Source of the DNA: Sporomusa malonica
Lineage (GTDB): Bacteria; Bacillota; Negativicutes; Sporomusales; Sporomusaceae
DNA length: 64,000 nt
Assembly (NCBI RefSeq): GCF_900176355.1
Contig: NZ_FWXI01000014.1
Coordinates: 62,001-126,000 of the forward strand
Reading direction: 5' to 3'
Shown here: one piece after another, positions 1 to 9,218 of the stretch
Position numbering within the stretch: the stretch's first letter is position 1
How the letters are laid out: each line of letters begins with the position of its first letter
Notes under the pieces: generated by a model
Databases searched by the model: none
The model's input: only the letters and a program-made list of their open reading frames with translations
What the model was told of the DNA's origin: nothing
Translations under genes and position numbers: made by a program

Positions 1-1
1 C

Positions 2-1297
2 GCTATTTTACTGGTCTTATTGAATGCTTTTTTTGTGGTGGCTGAGTTTTCGCTAGTTAAAATTCGTAAAACCAGACTGGAAGAACTGGCTCAACAAGGC
101 AATAGCCGAGCAAAGCTAGCATTAAAGGTAGTATCTTCTTTTGATACCTATCTTGGCGCAACACAACTGGGTATTACCCTAGCTTCCCTTGCGCTTGGCT
201 GGCTAGGAGAACCGGCCATTTCATCCTTATTAGAGCCTGTTTTGATAGAATATGTTCCGCTGTCTCAGTGGGCGATTTCTACCATAAGTATTGTTTTGGG
301 CTTTATTGTTATTACTTTTTTACACATTGTTTTAGGAGAACTTGTACCGAAATCGATGGCCATTCAACGAACCGAGAATATGGCGCTGGCTTGTGTCTGG
401 CCGCTATATATTTTTCATAAACTTGGTTATCCTATTATCCTGTTATTTAATCGCACCGCCAAGTCCATTTTAAGCGTGCTGGGAATTAAAGCTGCGGATG
501 TTGCTGATATAACACATTCGGAGGAAGAACTCAGGATGATCGTAAGTGCCAGCCATCGCGGTGGTGTGCTGAATCAGATGGAAAGTGAGCTCATTGACAA
601 CGTTTTTGATTTTGCTGACCGTCTGGCTAGGGAGATTATGTTGCCGAGGCAGGATATGATTTGTCTGTTTTCTGACGATACATTTGAGGAAAACATGAAG
701 GTGGTACGGGAGACTGGCCATACCCGTTATCCACTGTGCGTGGAGGATAAAGATCACATTATTGGCATGGTTCACATTCGTGACCTGATGGACTTTGACA
801 CATGTCCAGACGGTGAGCGTGACCTGACCTCGATTGTCAGGGAGATATTAGTAGTACCTGAGGGTATGTCGGTTGCGCATCTTTTGCAAGTCATGCGCCG
901 AAAACGTACTCATTTGGCCATTGTTGCTGATGAATATGGTGGTACTGCCGGATTAGTGGCACTCGAAGATGTGATTGAAGAAATTGTTGGCGATATTCAA
1001 GATGAACATGATGAAGTTCAAGACGTTGAAATCCAGCGTTTGCCTGATGGGAGTTATGAGTTTGATGGCGGAGTGCTTTTAGATGATGTAACCGAGCTCT
1101 TAAATATCCGGTTAGAAGACCATGAGGAAGATACTCTTGGAGGTTATATATTCGGAATGTTAGGGCGTCGTCCTGAAACAGGCGACAAGGTGGATATTGG
1201 TGACTATTCGTTTGAGGTGCTTCGTGTTAACGGTTTTAGAATTGTAAGAGTGAAGGCTATACCGCTTTTTCCGCTGGAAGCAGCTGAAGGGGCGTAG
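2..1297 (+). CDS. CNNM/CorC (HlyC) family transporter, 5'-truncated by window edge
   Basis: Membrane protein of the hemolysin C/CorC (CNNM) family, implicated in Mg2+/Co2+ efflux or resistance. The reading frame is open from base 2, and the first visible residues (AILLVLLNAFFVVAEF) lie inside the first membrane segment, so the true start is upstream of the window; the TTG at 20 is internal. About 431 residues are visible: a hydrophobic CNNM domain (about 1-165), two CBS domains (TRYPLCVEDKDHIIG near 240; ADEYGGTAGLVALEDVIEE near 305) and a C-terminal CorC/HlyC domain (350-425). Family assignment is strong. The exact ion cannot be read from sequence. Confidence 0.9.
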   Translation, partial: AILLVLLNAFFVVAEFSLVKIRKTRLEELAQQGNSRAKLALKVVSSFDTYLGATQLGITLASLALGWLGEPAISSLLEPVLIEYVPLSQWAISTISIVLGFIVITFLHIVLGELVPKSMAIQRTENMALACVWPLYIFHKLGYPIILLFNRTAKSILSVLGIKAADVADITHSEEELRMIVSASHRGGVLNQMESELIDNVFDFADRLAREIMLPRQDMICLFSDDTFEENMKVVRETGHTRYPLCVEDKDHIIGMVHIRDLMDFDTCPDGERDLTSIVREILVVPEGMSVAHLLQVMRRKRTHLAIVADEYGGTAGLVALEDVIEEIVGDIQDEHDEVQDVEIQRLPDGSYEFDGGVLLDDVTELLNIRLEDHEEDTLGGYIFGMLGRRPETGDKVDIGDYSFEVLRVNGFRIVRVKAIPLFPLEAAEGA

Positions 1298-1362
1298 ATT
1301 TAATTATATAGGCTTGAGGCTAATCCTTGCTTGTCAATATTAGTGTGAAGGGATGATGTCGA

Positions 1363-1548
1363 GTGTTATTACGGGAAACAATGTGGGAGATTTTTTTAAG
1401 TACCGGTAATATCGATGCTTACCTTGCCTATCGTGCATGTTTAGATTGCCACACCAGCCAACCTGAATCAGTAGATGAATCTACTGAGCTATTAGCTGTA
1501 CCAGAATATCTTTGGAATAATTTACTACGTGAGGTTAGATGGCAGTAG
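1363..1548 (+). CDS. yqzL: YqzL-family small protein
   Basis: Small protein of 61 residues directly upstream of recO, the same place as yqzL in Bacillus. The N-terminal half carries the family pattern (MWEIFLSTGNIDAYLAY, compare the short Bacillus protein with W..F..TGNIDTYL). GTG start at 1363 follows GAAGGGATG; an ATG at 1381 is the alternative. The stop lies inside recO (10-base overlap), suggesting translational coupling. The C-terminal extension, with two cysteines in CLDC, is not part of the core motif. Function is unknown in the family. A second, shorter relative sits at 47753. Confidence 0.75.
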   Translation: MLLRETMWEIFLSTGNIDAYLAYRACLDCHTSQPESVDESTELLAVPEYLWNNLLREVRWQ

Positions 1549-2279
1549 AGTATCAAACTGAAGCCATTCTGTTAGCGGCTCGCGATTGGAGCGACGCTGA
1601 CAGAGTGGTCACTTTGTTTTCGCGCGAATATGGTATTGTCACCGCTATGGCGTATGGTGCCCGTAAACCAAAAAGCAAGCTGGGGGGCAGTCTGCAGCCG
1701 TTTTCTCATTTGAGTTTAGCAATGGCTACTGGCAAGGGAATGGATGCAATAAAGCAGTGTGAAGTACAAACTTCGTTCCGGAAAATTAAGGAAGATTTAA
1801 CTAGGTTGGCTTATGCTAATTTTATTGCTGAATTAACAACAGGGCTGTGGCCGGAGCGACAGTCTGAACCTGAGGTATTTGATTCGCTGTTGTCAGTGTT
1901 AAATTTAATAGCAATTCGTAATCCACGTATTGCTGCACTGACAGGTGCATGGCATTTGATGGTATTGGCTGGGTTTCAGCCTGAATATGAACGCTGTGCG
2001 CGCTGCGGCAGGGAACTGAAGTTACCAGCCCATTTTAGTTTTCTTGATGGCGGTGGTATCTGTAGTGAATGCAGTCTGCCCAGCGCTGTAGAGTTTGAAC
2101 AGTCAGATAAAGATTTTTTAGACAAATTGTTTGCTATTGATTTGAATGCACCAGGTCAGTTTGTTGTGAGTGCCAAGACGCTGGCTAGTGCCGAAAGACT
2201 GCTCTATGGTTTTGTACGGTATCAACTCGAACGTCCACTTAAGTCATTGGATTTTATTAACAGAATTAATGCCTTATAG
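1539..2279 (+). CDS. recO: DNA repair protein RecO
   Basis: Recombination mediator that loads RecA at gaps with RecR. It is 246 residues, normal for the family. The N-terminal OB-fold starts with the typical YQTEAILLAARDWSDADRVV, and a zinc-binding segment has CARCG near residue 152 and CSEC near 174. Start ATG 1539 overlaps the upstream yqzL frame. The neighbourhood (yqzL before, glyQS after) is the classic Firmicute arrangement. Confidence 0.95.
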   Translation: MAVEYQTEAILLAARDWSDADRVVTLFSREYGIVTAMAYGARKPKSKLGGSLQPFSHLSLAMATGKGMDAIKQCEVQTSFRKIKEDLTRLAYANFIAELTTGLWPERQSEPEVFDSLLSVLNLIAIRNPRIAALTGAWHLMVLAGFQPEYERCARCGRELKLPAHFSFLDGGGICSECSLPSAVEFEQSDKDFLDKLFAIDLNAPGQFVVSAKTLASAERLLYGFVRYQLERPLKSLDFINRINAL

Positions 2280-2336
2280 CCTAGAATAATGATTTTATAA
2301 TTGGGGATACTAACCCAAAACATTGGGGGTTATAAG

Positions 2337-2783
2337 ATGGATATTAGTTTGGAAAAGATTGATTCGATTCGTGAACGCACAGGTGTATCTTACCGAGAAG
2401 CCAAAGAGGCTCTAGAGCGTAATGACGGCAATGTTATTGATACTCTGATTGAGCTGGAAGACAAGACTAAAAATAGTACGAACTGGACAGAAGAGTTTTC
2501 GGTGCGTTCGACTGAGGTCATTGATAAAGTGAAAGAACTCATTCGCGAAGGAAACGTCAACAAGATCCGTATTAAGCACGAAGGAAGGGTGTTGGCTGAA
2601 ATACCTGTAGCACTTGGCGCTATCGGCGCTGTAGTCTTGCCGCAGCTTGCTGCATTGGGCGTCCTGGTGGCTGTGTTTAAACGCTGCACTATCGAGGTGG
2701 TACGAGAAGATATGGAGCAGGACAATGACCAAGCAGAAGAGCCTGAAGATGAAATGGACAAGTTTCCTAGAGATGCGTATTAG
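2337..2783 (+). CDS. DUF4342 protein with N-terminal UBA/TS-N-like helix bundle
   Basis: Protein of 148 residues. The N-terminal 45 residues (ISLEKIDSIRERTGVSYREA, then ALERNDGNVIDTLIELE) resemble the UBA/EF-Ts N-terminal three-helix fold. The middle (KVKELIREGNVNKIRIKHEG followed by a hydrophobic stretch with two or three glycines) fits DUF4342, which carries a short membrane-associated hydrophobic segment. The C-terminus is acidic. ATG 2337 is preferred over a TTG at 2301 because TTGGGGGTTATAAG precedes it. It is followed by a strong terminator, so it ends the recO transcription unit. Molecular function unknown. Confidence 0.75.
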   Translation: MDISLEKIDSIRERTGVSYREAKEALERNDGNVIDTLIELEDKTKNSTNWTEEFSVRSTEVIDKVKELIREGNVNKIRIKHEGRVLAEIPVALGAIGAVVLPQLAALGVLVAVFKRCTIEVVREDMEQDNDQAEEPEDEMDKFPRDAY

Positions 2784-2826
2784 TATTTGATAAAGAAAAT
2801 TTACTAGACAAATAGAATGACCTACG

Positions 2827-2853
2827 AAAAACTCCCCTAAGCGGGGAGTTTTT
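2827..2853 (+). terminator. Rho-independent terminator
   Basis: Perfect stem AACTCCCC / GGGGAGTT with a four-base loop, flanked by A and T runs, 44 bases after the DUF4342 gene. The decayed integrase on the opposite strand runs into this hairpin. Confidence 0.9.
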
Positions 2854-2854
2854 A

Positions 2855-3243
2855 CTTTTATATGCCCAATCCCAAATTTTTCGCAATGTATGAATGCCGA
2901 TAGCGTCTTTAATGTCAATAGCATTGGCAGCAGCATTAAAAGATTATGGGCTTGCTGTCTGGTAATAGGTCTGCCAGATTTTCTGCTTGGCAATAGTGCT
3001 CCTAATGGTTATCTTGCAGGTATTGGAGCAGTACTTTTCTAACGAGTCCGAATACTAAATTCTATTGTTGGCTTTCTTTTTGCGAATAGTAACTCGCTCC
3101 TTATTCTTGACATCCTCTATCACAGGGATAACAAGTCAGATATTCTTAAGCCAAAGTCAATACCTAGCACTACCTTCTTTTTATGTTTAGCGATTCATGT
3201 TATCAGTTTGCTTTTTATCGCGAATCGGCTGAACGGAGTCCAT
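2855..3243 (-). pseudogene. Tyrosine recombinase/integrase remnant
   Basis: Minus-strand fragments line up in order as a Firmicute tyrosine recombinase broken by frameshifts and stops: MDSVQPIRDKKQTDNMNR at the start (3243 downward), LGIDFGLRISDLLSL (about 3170-3120), EDVKNKERVTIRKKK in a shifted frame (about 3105-3060), LLPSRKSGRPITRQQAHNLL (about 2990-2935), then NAIDIKDAIGIHTLRK (to about 2878), which includes the HxxR catalytic motif. The C-terminal catalytic Tyr region is missing; the sequence runs into the neighbouring terminator. Clearly non-functional. Recognition rests on remembered family motifs. Confidence 0.8.
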
Positions 3244-3720
3244 TGTTAATAGCCTCGCAGTCAATCTATCTTATTGAATTCTAATATACAATATGACAGA
3301 TAATAAATAAGACTCCTGCCAATAATCATAATAAAAGCCCTACAAACCCAAGGATACTAAGGGTTAGTGAACTTGTATGAATCTGACAAAATGTAATTGT
3401 GACAGATTCGATTTCTATGTTAATGTCATTAGAGATTAGTATTCTTGACGCAACCTAGTAAGTTTAGGGTAGGGCTTCCGCTAATGGTATTGTTACTTGT
3501 TTTCTTGGTATGTCAGCAATATGAGAGCGGTATGGCTTTGGCTCTAACAATATCATAGCTGGCGTAAGAGGACTATGTTCGCATATATAAGTAAATTATT
3601 GGCGGAAATTTATGTGTAAGGCTGCCGATTATTTCAAATGAGGGAGAAGTCACTATTTCTGTGATCCTTCACCTTCTTCCTATTATTTGATATAATGGAA
3701 ATTAATTGATTAGTGAAGGA
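3244..3720. other. Non-coding AT-rich stretch of accessory islet
   Basis: No credible gene. It holds an inverted repeat GAATCTG...CAGATTC (about 3380-3409), a segment at 3468-3512 loosely repeated at 5067-5115, and a TATAAT at 3691-3696 that probably serves the small ORF starting at 3732. It is AT-richer than the conserved flanks and looks like mobile-element debris. Confidence 0.5.
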
Positions 3721-3731
3721 GTAATATATTT

Positions 3732-3968
3732 ATGTTCATTTTGAAGAGTATCTTATTCGCTTTCATTATTGTTAGCTTAACGCCAATATATCTCTTATAC
3801 TTTGGTTTAACATTAGCAATTATAATACTAGAAATAACTACGCCTCCTACAACCCCTCCAGTAAATGTATCTGAAAGTGAAGGAATGACAATAGGTTTTA
3901 GGCTCATGGAAGTATTGTTTACTAAGCCTATTTTCTTCGTTAAGCAAATTTATAATCAGATTTTTTGA
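3732..3968 (+). CDS. Small hypothetical membrane protein
   Basis: Unrecognised protein of 78 residues. Residues 1-35 form one or two hydrophobic helices (SILFAFIIVSLTPIYLLYFG), followed by a Thr/Pro-rich linker (TTPPTTPPVNVSES) and a second amphipathic segment. ATG 3732 is preceded by GAAGGAG at suitable distance, and a TATAAT lies 35 bases upstream. It sits in the AT-rich islet between two conserved operons. Coding status is supported only by these signals; no homologue is recognised. Confidence 0.45.
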   Translation: MFILKSILFAFIIVSLTPIYLLYFGLTLAIIILEITTPPTTPPVNVSESEGMTIGFRLMEVLFTKPIFFVKQIYNQIF

Positions 3969-4198
3969 CATCAAACCTCACCGCAAGCTTTAGAGCGTTC
4001 AATATATTGCCACTAAGGGTTTCTGTGACAAAATATACAAGCCTTAAAACACCTTTAATAGCGTTTGTTATTGTCTGAAATATAAGATCAATGTATATGC
4101 CGAAATATATCTTGAAAAGTGTTACTGGCAATATGTGAGAGGTCAAGTAAAAATGTACTAAAAAAGGTATAGTTACCACTCACAGGAGGGGAGTTGAG

Positions 4199-5017
4199 TT
4201 GGTTATGAAAGGAATTTTTATTTGCGCGGTCATAGTATTGGCAGGGATAATTTCATTTGTTGTTGGAGAGTACAATCACGTATTAGGAGAAATTTTAGGA
4301 ATGGCTATGGTACAACCATTTTTAATTATTGCTCTTATAATAGTGTTCTTAATCTTATATAGCGGATTTCGTAGGATTTTTAATAAAGAGGAAAAAGAAA
4401 AAATAATAGAAAAATTTACTGAAAGTGAAAAAGAAAAATCAAACAGTCCAAATGATTATAGTGACCTATATTTAGCGCGAAGTATATTAACTAATGAATT
4501 GATAGAGTATCAAATTCTAAACAAGGAAAAATTAATGTTCGGGAGAAGCAGGTGTATTTTAAATCAAGGTAAAGTTCATTCAATTACGCTATATTCTGGA
4601 CATGCAAATAAGGAAATAGTTCTTCAAGTTAGCGAGGAGATAGCTGGTCTGAAATACCTCATTAAGGATAGTCAATCTATTATCGGAAGTATAAAAATTA
4701 CTGATAAGGGATTAAGTTTTAATAATATAGATAATATTTCAATATATACAGCAACTCCAGAAAATGTAACCGATGATGGTTTTGGAGCGGTTGCCGATTG
4801 GGCAATAGCCTTAGACACATTGCAAGGATATTCTAGTTCAAGTAAATTCAATTATTTTATGCTAAAAGGAGAATGTAACGAAACATTAGGCAAATATTAT
4901 ATGTCCTTGAGAAATATAGATTTAACCCCTGACACAAATAGCAAATTTGACAGACGAATTGCGACTATATTTTCGATATTTCTTGACACTACATTAATTG
5001 GCAATCTTGGTAGGTGA
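4199..5017 (+). CDS. Hypothetical two-TM protein with possible LURP-one/scramblase-like domain
   Basis: Protein of 272 residues with two hydrophobic segments (about 5-25 and 38-60), a charged Lys/Glu linker, then a soluble beta-rich domain (about 85-270). The soluble part has repeated strand-turn patterns (YLIKDSQSIIGSIKITDKG) and ends in RRIATIFSIFLDTT, reminiscent of the final helix of Tubby/LURP-one/scramblase folds; that comparison is tentative. TTG 4199 is chosen because AGGAGGG ends 8 bases upstream; ATG 4205 is the alternative. High A+T and frequent AGA/ATA/TTA codons set it apart from the conserved neighbours and suggest acquisition. Confidence 0.6.
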   Translation: MVMKGIFICAVIVLAGIISFVVGEYNHVLGEILGMAMVQPFLIIALIIVFLILYSGFRRIFNKEEKEKIIEKFTESEKEKSNSPNDYSDLYLARSILTNELIEYQILNKEKLMFGRSRCILNQGKVHSITLYSGHANKEIVLQVSEEIAGLKYLIKDSQSIIGSIKITDKGLSFNNIDNISIYTATPENVTDDGFGAVADWAIALDTLQGYSSSSKFNYFMLKGECNETLGKYYMSLRNIDLTPDTNSKFDRRIATIFSIFLDTTLIGNLGR

Positions 5018-5299
5018 TATGATAGCAAGCCACGGATATGTGTGAATGTGAATTTGTTGTAGTGGGAAGGGGGCTTCCGTTTATAGTACCAGTACTTGTT
5101 TCCTTTAGGGTATGCATCCACCTATGACAGCATCTCAAAGGATTATGTAATTTACGTAATCAAAAATATGTTAATATAGAATTTCATTAAAAATTTTGCT
5201 TGGGTATGTATGCTGAAAAGTAAGAAGTCCTTGATTTTCCTGTATTTCCATGATAAAATTTTGAACATTGGGTACTATAGCTAATAGATAAAACTATAC

Positions 5300-5562
5300 A
5301 GCGATTAGAGTCGACAATTACGGCAATGCGGGAATAAGTAACCTTTTTCATGCAGCGAACCAGGGAGAGTGTAAGCCTGGTATTTAAAGGTGAAAGGCCT
5401 TCCCAAGCTGCAGGAGGAAATCCGGAGGTCGTAGATCTTGCGGAAAGTAAAGCTTGCAATATATTAAGGTGGGGTGTTTTATACACCCAATCAGGGTGGA
5501 ACCGCGGGAATAACATCTCGTCCCTGTAACTTGAACATAAGTTACTGGGACAAGATGTTTTT
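5300..5562 (+). promoter_or_regulatory. T-box leader of glyQS
   Basis: tRNA(Gly)-sensing T-box riboswitch. The hallmark T-box AGGGTGGAACCGCGGG is at about 5493-5508. Stem I contains the typical AACCAGGG...CCTGGT arm (5359-5382); GGC at 5396-5398 is a candidate specifier. The leader ends in a long terminator hairpin (about 5511-5560, ACATCTCGTCCC... / ...GGGACAAGATGT then T-rich). Uncharged tRNA-Gly is expected to favour readthrough into glyQ. The 5' limit is approximate. Confidence 0.9.
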
Positions 5563-5587
5563 ATTTTTTAGTAGGAGGTCAACGTTT

Positions 5588-6463
5588 ATGACATTCCAGG
5601 AGATAATCCTGACACTGCAAAATTTTTGGGCAGAACAAAATTGTATAATTCAACAGCCTTATGATGTGGAGAAAGGTGCTGGTACTATGAATCCGGCAAC
5701 TTTCTTACGAGCGCTGGGACCTGAGCCATGGAATGTGGCTTATGTTGAGCCCTCACGCCGTCCGGCTGACGGGCGTTATGGTGACAACCCTAACCGCCTG
5801 TTCCAGCATCATCAGTATCAAGTCATTATGAAGCCGTCACCGTCCAATATTCAGGAATTATATTTAGCCAGCCTGGCTAAGCTGGGAATTGATCCAGCTA
5901 AACACGATATCCGGTTTGTTGAGGATAACTGGGAATCACCAACACTAGGCGCTTGGGGTCTAGGCTGGGAAGTATGGCTGGATGGTATGGAAATCACTCA
6001 ATTTACCTACTTCCAGCAAGTAGGCAGTATTGATGTGAAACCGGTATCTGTAGAAATTACCTATGGCTTAGAACGGTTGGCTATGTATATTCAGGGAAAA
6101 GAAAATGTTTTTGATATCGAATGGGTAAATGGCATTACTTATGGCGATGTTTTCCACCGCAATGAAGTGGAGCAGTCTTATTATAATTTTGAAATCGCCG
6201 ATACTGAGCTGCTGTTTAAGCTATTTGACATGTATGAAAAAGAAGCCATTAGAGTCATTGAACTGGGTTATGTGCTACCGGCATATGACTATGTGTTAAA
6301 GTGCTCCCACAGCTTCAATCTGCTCGGTTCCCGCGGTGCGATCAGTGTCAGTGAGCGTACTGGCTTTATTGGTAGAGTACGAAACCTGGCACGCCTCTGT
6401 GCTCAAGGCTATCTGGAGCAGCGCGAAAAGCTGGGCTACCCGCTCCTAAAGGGAGGTAAATAA
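5588..6463 (+). CDS. glyQ: Glycyl-tRNA synthetase alpha subunit
   Basis: Catalytic subunit of the bacterial alpha2beta2 GlyRS, charging tRNA-Gly in the cytoplasm. It has 291 residues, the normal length, starting [19 protein letters not shown]. The class II core shows [31 protein letters not shown] and [15 protein letters not shown] 5588 follows TAGGAGGTC; the frame stays open upstream into the T-box, but that part is not protein. Four bases separate it from glyS. Regulated by the upstream T-box. Confidence 0.97.
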   Translation: MTFQEIILTLQNFWAEQNCIIQQPYDVEKGAGTMNPATFLRALGPEPWNVAYVEPSRRPADGRYGDNPNRLFQHHQYQVIMKPSPSNIQELYLASLAKLGIDPAKHDIRFVEDNWESPTLGAWGLGWEVWLDGMEITQFTYFQQVGSIDVKPVSVEITYGLERLAMYIQGKENVFDIEWVNGITYGDVFHRNEVEQSYYNFEIADTELLFKLFDMYEKEAIRVIELGYVLPAYDYVLKCSHSFNLLGSRGAISVSERTGFIGRVRNLARLCAQGYLEQREKLGYPLLKGGK

Positions 6464-6466
6464 GCT

Positions 6467-8530
6467 ATGACCAACGATTTATTGTTAGAAATAGGTACAG
6501 AAGAAATCCCAGCAAAGTTTATGCCTGGTGCGTTGGCGCAACTGGAAAGTGCTGCTAAAACGAAACTGGCAGAACTCAGAATTATCCATGGTGAAGTCCG
6601 GGCTGTCGGCACACCGCGCCGTATGGCTGTAATTGTAAAAGAAGTGGCTGCAAGCCAAGCAGATAAGCATAGTGAAAATAAAGGTCCGTCAGTAAAAATT
6701 GCTTTTGGTCCAGATGGTGCACCTACTAAAGCGGCATTAGGCTTTGCCCGGGGCCAGGGGATTGATCCGGCGGCACTTGTTGTTAAAGATGACTATATAT
6801 ATGCTATCGTCCAGGAAGTCGGCCGGCCGGTTGCAGAGCTCCTGCCCGGGCTTTTAACCGATATTGTAAATAATATGTCGTTTCCTAAGAACATGCGCTG
6901 GGGCGATCTGGACATGCGGTTTGTTCGTCCAATCCGCTGGGTGGTTGCATTATTTGGTAGCCAAGTCGTTCCTTTTACCCTGCCGGGTGTGGCTTCAGGC
7001 AATGTTACGCGTGGACATCGTTTCCTGGGACAGGCCGAGGTAGAAGTAAACTCAGTTGAAGATTACTTTGCTCGGCTCGGCGAAAACTTTGTCATGGTTG
7101 ATCAAGACGTACGCCGTCGTGTAATCAGAGAGCAAATCGAAACCTTAGCAGTAAGCAGGGGCGGAACAGCAACTATTGATGAAGAATTGCTGGAAGAAGT
7201 AGTCTATCTGGTAGAATACCCGACAGCACTGTGTGGCAATTTCGAAGAAAAATATCTCAGTCTGCCACCTGAAGCTATTATTACTCCTATGCGTGAACAT
7301 CAGCGGTATTTCCCTGTTATCGATAAAGCTGGAAAACTGCTGCCTATATTTATCACAGTTAGAAATGGCGGCTCAGACCATATTGATATTGTTCGCCATG
7401 GTAATGAGCGAGTTCTTAGGGCAAGACTGGCAGATGCCCAGTTCTTTTTTGAAGAAGACCAAAAAGTGCCATTAGCCAACCGCGTAGAGAAACTTAAGTC
7501 TATTGTATTCCAAGAGGGATTGGGAACTCTTTATGATAAAGTTTTACGTTTAGAGCGTCTGGCTTCTGGGGTTGGGCAAATGCTTGGGAGTAGCCAGAGC
7601 GAACTAGATGTTGTTAATCGCGGTGCTCATTTGGCCAAAGCCGACTTAGTGACAGGTATGGTTAATGAATTTACCGAGCTGCAGGGTATCATGGGCCGGG
7701 AATACGCCCGGTTAAGCGGCGAACAGGCTGAAGTTGCCGATGCTGTTTTTGAGCATTACCTGCCACGGTTTGCCGGGGATGTATTGCCGCAGTCAACTGC
7801 TGGACGTTTAATCAGTATAGCCGACAAGATGGATAATATTGTGGCCACCTTCAGCCGGGGACTGCTGCCGACAGGTTCTCAAGACCCTTATGCGCTGAGA
7901 CGTCAGGCTCTTGGCATAGTAAACATTTTAATTGACGCTAAATACCACGCCTCCTTAGCAGCTATAGCAGGGCAGGCCATGGACTTACTAGGAATTAGCG
8001 ACAATGAACGACGGACTAAACTATTAGCAGATATCCAGGAGTTTTTCCGTCTGCGCATTAAAAATATTCTAACTGACGAAAACCTCAGATATGACATGAT
8101 TGACGCTGTATTGGCAGCCGGTATTGACGATATTTATGATACCTGGTTGAGAGCTAAAGCCATGGCAGTAGAGGGTGGAACCATTGCTATGCAAAAGGCA
8201 GTGCAGGCCCTTGTACGGGTGGGGAATCTGGCGAAAAATGCTGGGTCGGAAACCATTGAACCAGGTTTATTTTCCACCGAGGCTGAACACGCTTTGTATA
8301 AGGCTTATGTAGAAGCCAGCACGGTGATTGAAAAGTACCAAATAGAGAAAAATTATCAGGGCGTACTTACCGTATTGGCTGGTATGGCTGCGCCAATTGA
8401 CGCCTTTTTCGGTGCTGTTATGGTTATGGTAGAAGATACTGCTGTTAAAAACAACCGCTTGGCTTTGCTCAAAGCTATATCCGGTCTGTCAGCGCAAACT
8501 GCTGATTTATCTAAAATTGTCATTATGTAG
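6467..8530 (+). CDS. glyS: Glycyl-tRNA synthetase beta subunit
   Basis: Partner of GlyQ, 687 residues. It begins with the typical LLLEIGTEEIPAKFMPGAL and contains RGHRFLG, MREHQRYFPV and GRLISIADKMDNIV. The C-terminal about 100 residues form a DALR-type anticodon-binding helical domain. ATG 6467 follows AAGGGAGGTAAATAAGCT. Co-transcribed with glyQ and probably with the ccpN-like gene 37 bases later. Confidence 0.97.
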   Translation: MTNDLLLEIGTEEIPAKFMPGALAQLESAAKTKLAELRIIHGEVRAVGTPRRMAVIVKEVAASQADKHSENKGPSVKIAFGPDGAPTKAALGFARGQGIDPAALVVKDDYIYAIVQEVGRPVAELLPGLLTDIVNNMSFPKNMRWGDLDMRFVRPIRWVVALFGSQVVPFTLPGVASGNVTRGHRFLGQAEVEVNSVEDYFARLGENFVMVDQDVRRRVIREQIETLAVSRGGTATIDEELLEEVVYLVEYPTALCGNFEEKYLSLPPEAIITPMREHQRYFPVIDKAGKLLPIFITVRNGGSDHIDIVRHGNERVLRARLADAQFFFEEDQKVPLANRVEKLKSIVFQEGLGTLYDKVLRLERLASGVGQMLGSSQSELDVVNRGAHLAKADLVTGMVNEFTELQGIMGREYARLSGEQAEVADAVFEHYLPRFAGDVLPQSTAGRLISIADKMDNIVATFSRGLLPTGSQDPYALRRQALGIVNILIDAKYHASLAAIAGQAMDLLGISDNERRTKLLADIQEFFRLRIKNILTDENLRYDMIDAVLAAGIDDIYDTWLRAKAMAVEGGTIAMQKAVQALVRVGNLAKNAGSETIEPGLFSTEAEHALYKAYVEASTVIEKYQIEKNYQGVLTVLAGMAAPIDAFFGAVMVMVEDTAVKNNRLALLKAISGLSAQTADLSKIVIM

Positions 8531-8567
8531 TTGATTTACGCCCGTGAGCGAAGGGGGTGGCAAGGTA

Positions 8568-9218
8568 TTGGGGTTAACGGCACGGCAAGAGAAAATTGCT
8601 GAGATGGTCAGGACTTTAGGGCCGATTACAGGAGAACAGATTGCTGAGCGTCTTAATGTGACCAGAGCGGCACTCAGGCCTGACTTGGCTATCCTGGTTA
8701 TGTCCGGTATGGTGGATGCCCGTCCCAAAGTAGGCTACTTTTATACCGGAAAGAATGCGTTAAGCATGGTTACTGAACAAGTGAGCCGAATCAAGGTACA
8801 GGATATACAATCAGTACCTGTTGTTGTCACCTCAGGTACAAGTGCGTATGATGCTGTTGTTACCATGTTTCTTGAGGATGTAGGCTCGGTATTTGTCGTT
8901 GAGCCAGGAGGAATCCTAGCCGGGGTGGTGTCTCGTAAAGACGTGCTTAAGGTAGCTATGGGGGGGAGCGACCTTCATAAGATGCCGGTTAAAGTGCTGA
9001 TGACTCCTATGCCCAAGATTGTGGTAACATCTCCAGACGAACCTGTTTTAACAGCGGCAAAGAAAATTATCGACAACGAGGTAGACAGTCTGCCAGTTGT
9101 TTTGCTGGCCAATCATCAAGGCGCGAAAGTCTATGAAGTGGTCGGACGGCTTACCAAAACTAATATCGCCAGATTGTTCGTTGAACTTGGCGAGGGACGA
9201 GGAGGGGAACAGCTATAG
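8568..9218 (+). CDS. CcpN-like transcriptional repressor (HTH + CBS pair)
   Basis: Regulator of the CcpN/YqzB family, which in Bacillus represses gluconeogenic genes. An N-terminal winged helix (LTARQEKIAEMVRTLGPITG, RAALRPDLAILVMSG, DARPKVGYFYTG) is followed by two CBS domains (about 75-210). TTG 8568 is chosen because AAGGGGGTGG precedes it and the protein then starts at the usual family position; GTG 8544 is in frame but has no ribosome site. About 216 residues. The glyS-ccpN-ppsR order matches B. subtilis, where ccpN and yqfL act together in carbon metabolism. Confidence 0.9.
   Translation: MGLTARQEKIAEMVRTLGPITGEQIAERLNVTRAALRPDLAILVMSGMVDARPKVGYFYTGKNALSMVTEQVSRIKVQDIQSVPVVVTSGTSAYDAVVTMFLEDVGSVFVVEPGGILAGVVSRKDVLKVAMGGSDLHKMPVKVLMTPMPKIVVTSPDEPVLTAAKKIIDNEVDSLPVVLLANHQGAKVYEVVGRLTKTNIARLFVELGEGRGGEQL

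Noticed and set aside
2412..2993. Minus-strand open frame of 193 residues covering the DUF4342 gene and the 2.85-3.0 kb region
   Set aside because: It is antisense to a real gene for half its length; only its first 20 residues are meaningful, and they belong to the decayed integrase.
3122..3172. GIDFGL motif read first as TnpB RuvC I
   Set aside because: The following RISDLLSL and the flanking fragments (VQPIRDKK, ITRQQAH, HTLRK) fit a tyrosine recombinase, not TnpB.
3940..4179. Minus-strand 79-residue hydrophobic frame
   Set aside because: No ribosome site upstream of its start; the purine-rich signal there belongs to the plus-strand gene at 4199.
7233..7475. 80-residue plus-strand frame inside glyS
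   Set aside because: Out-of-frame shadow of glyS with no ribosome site.
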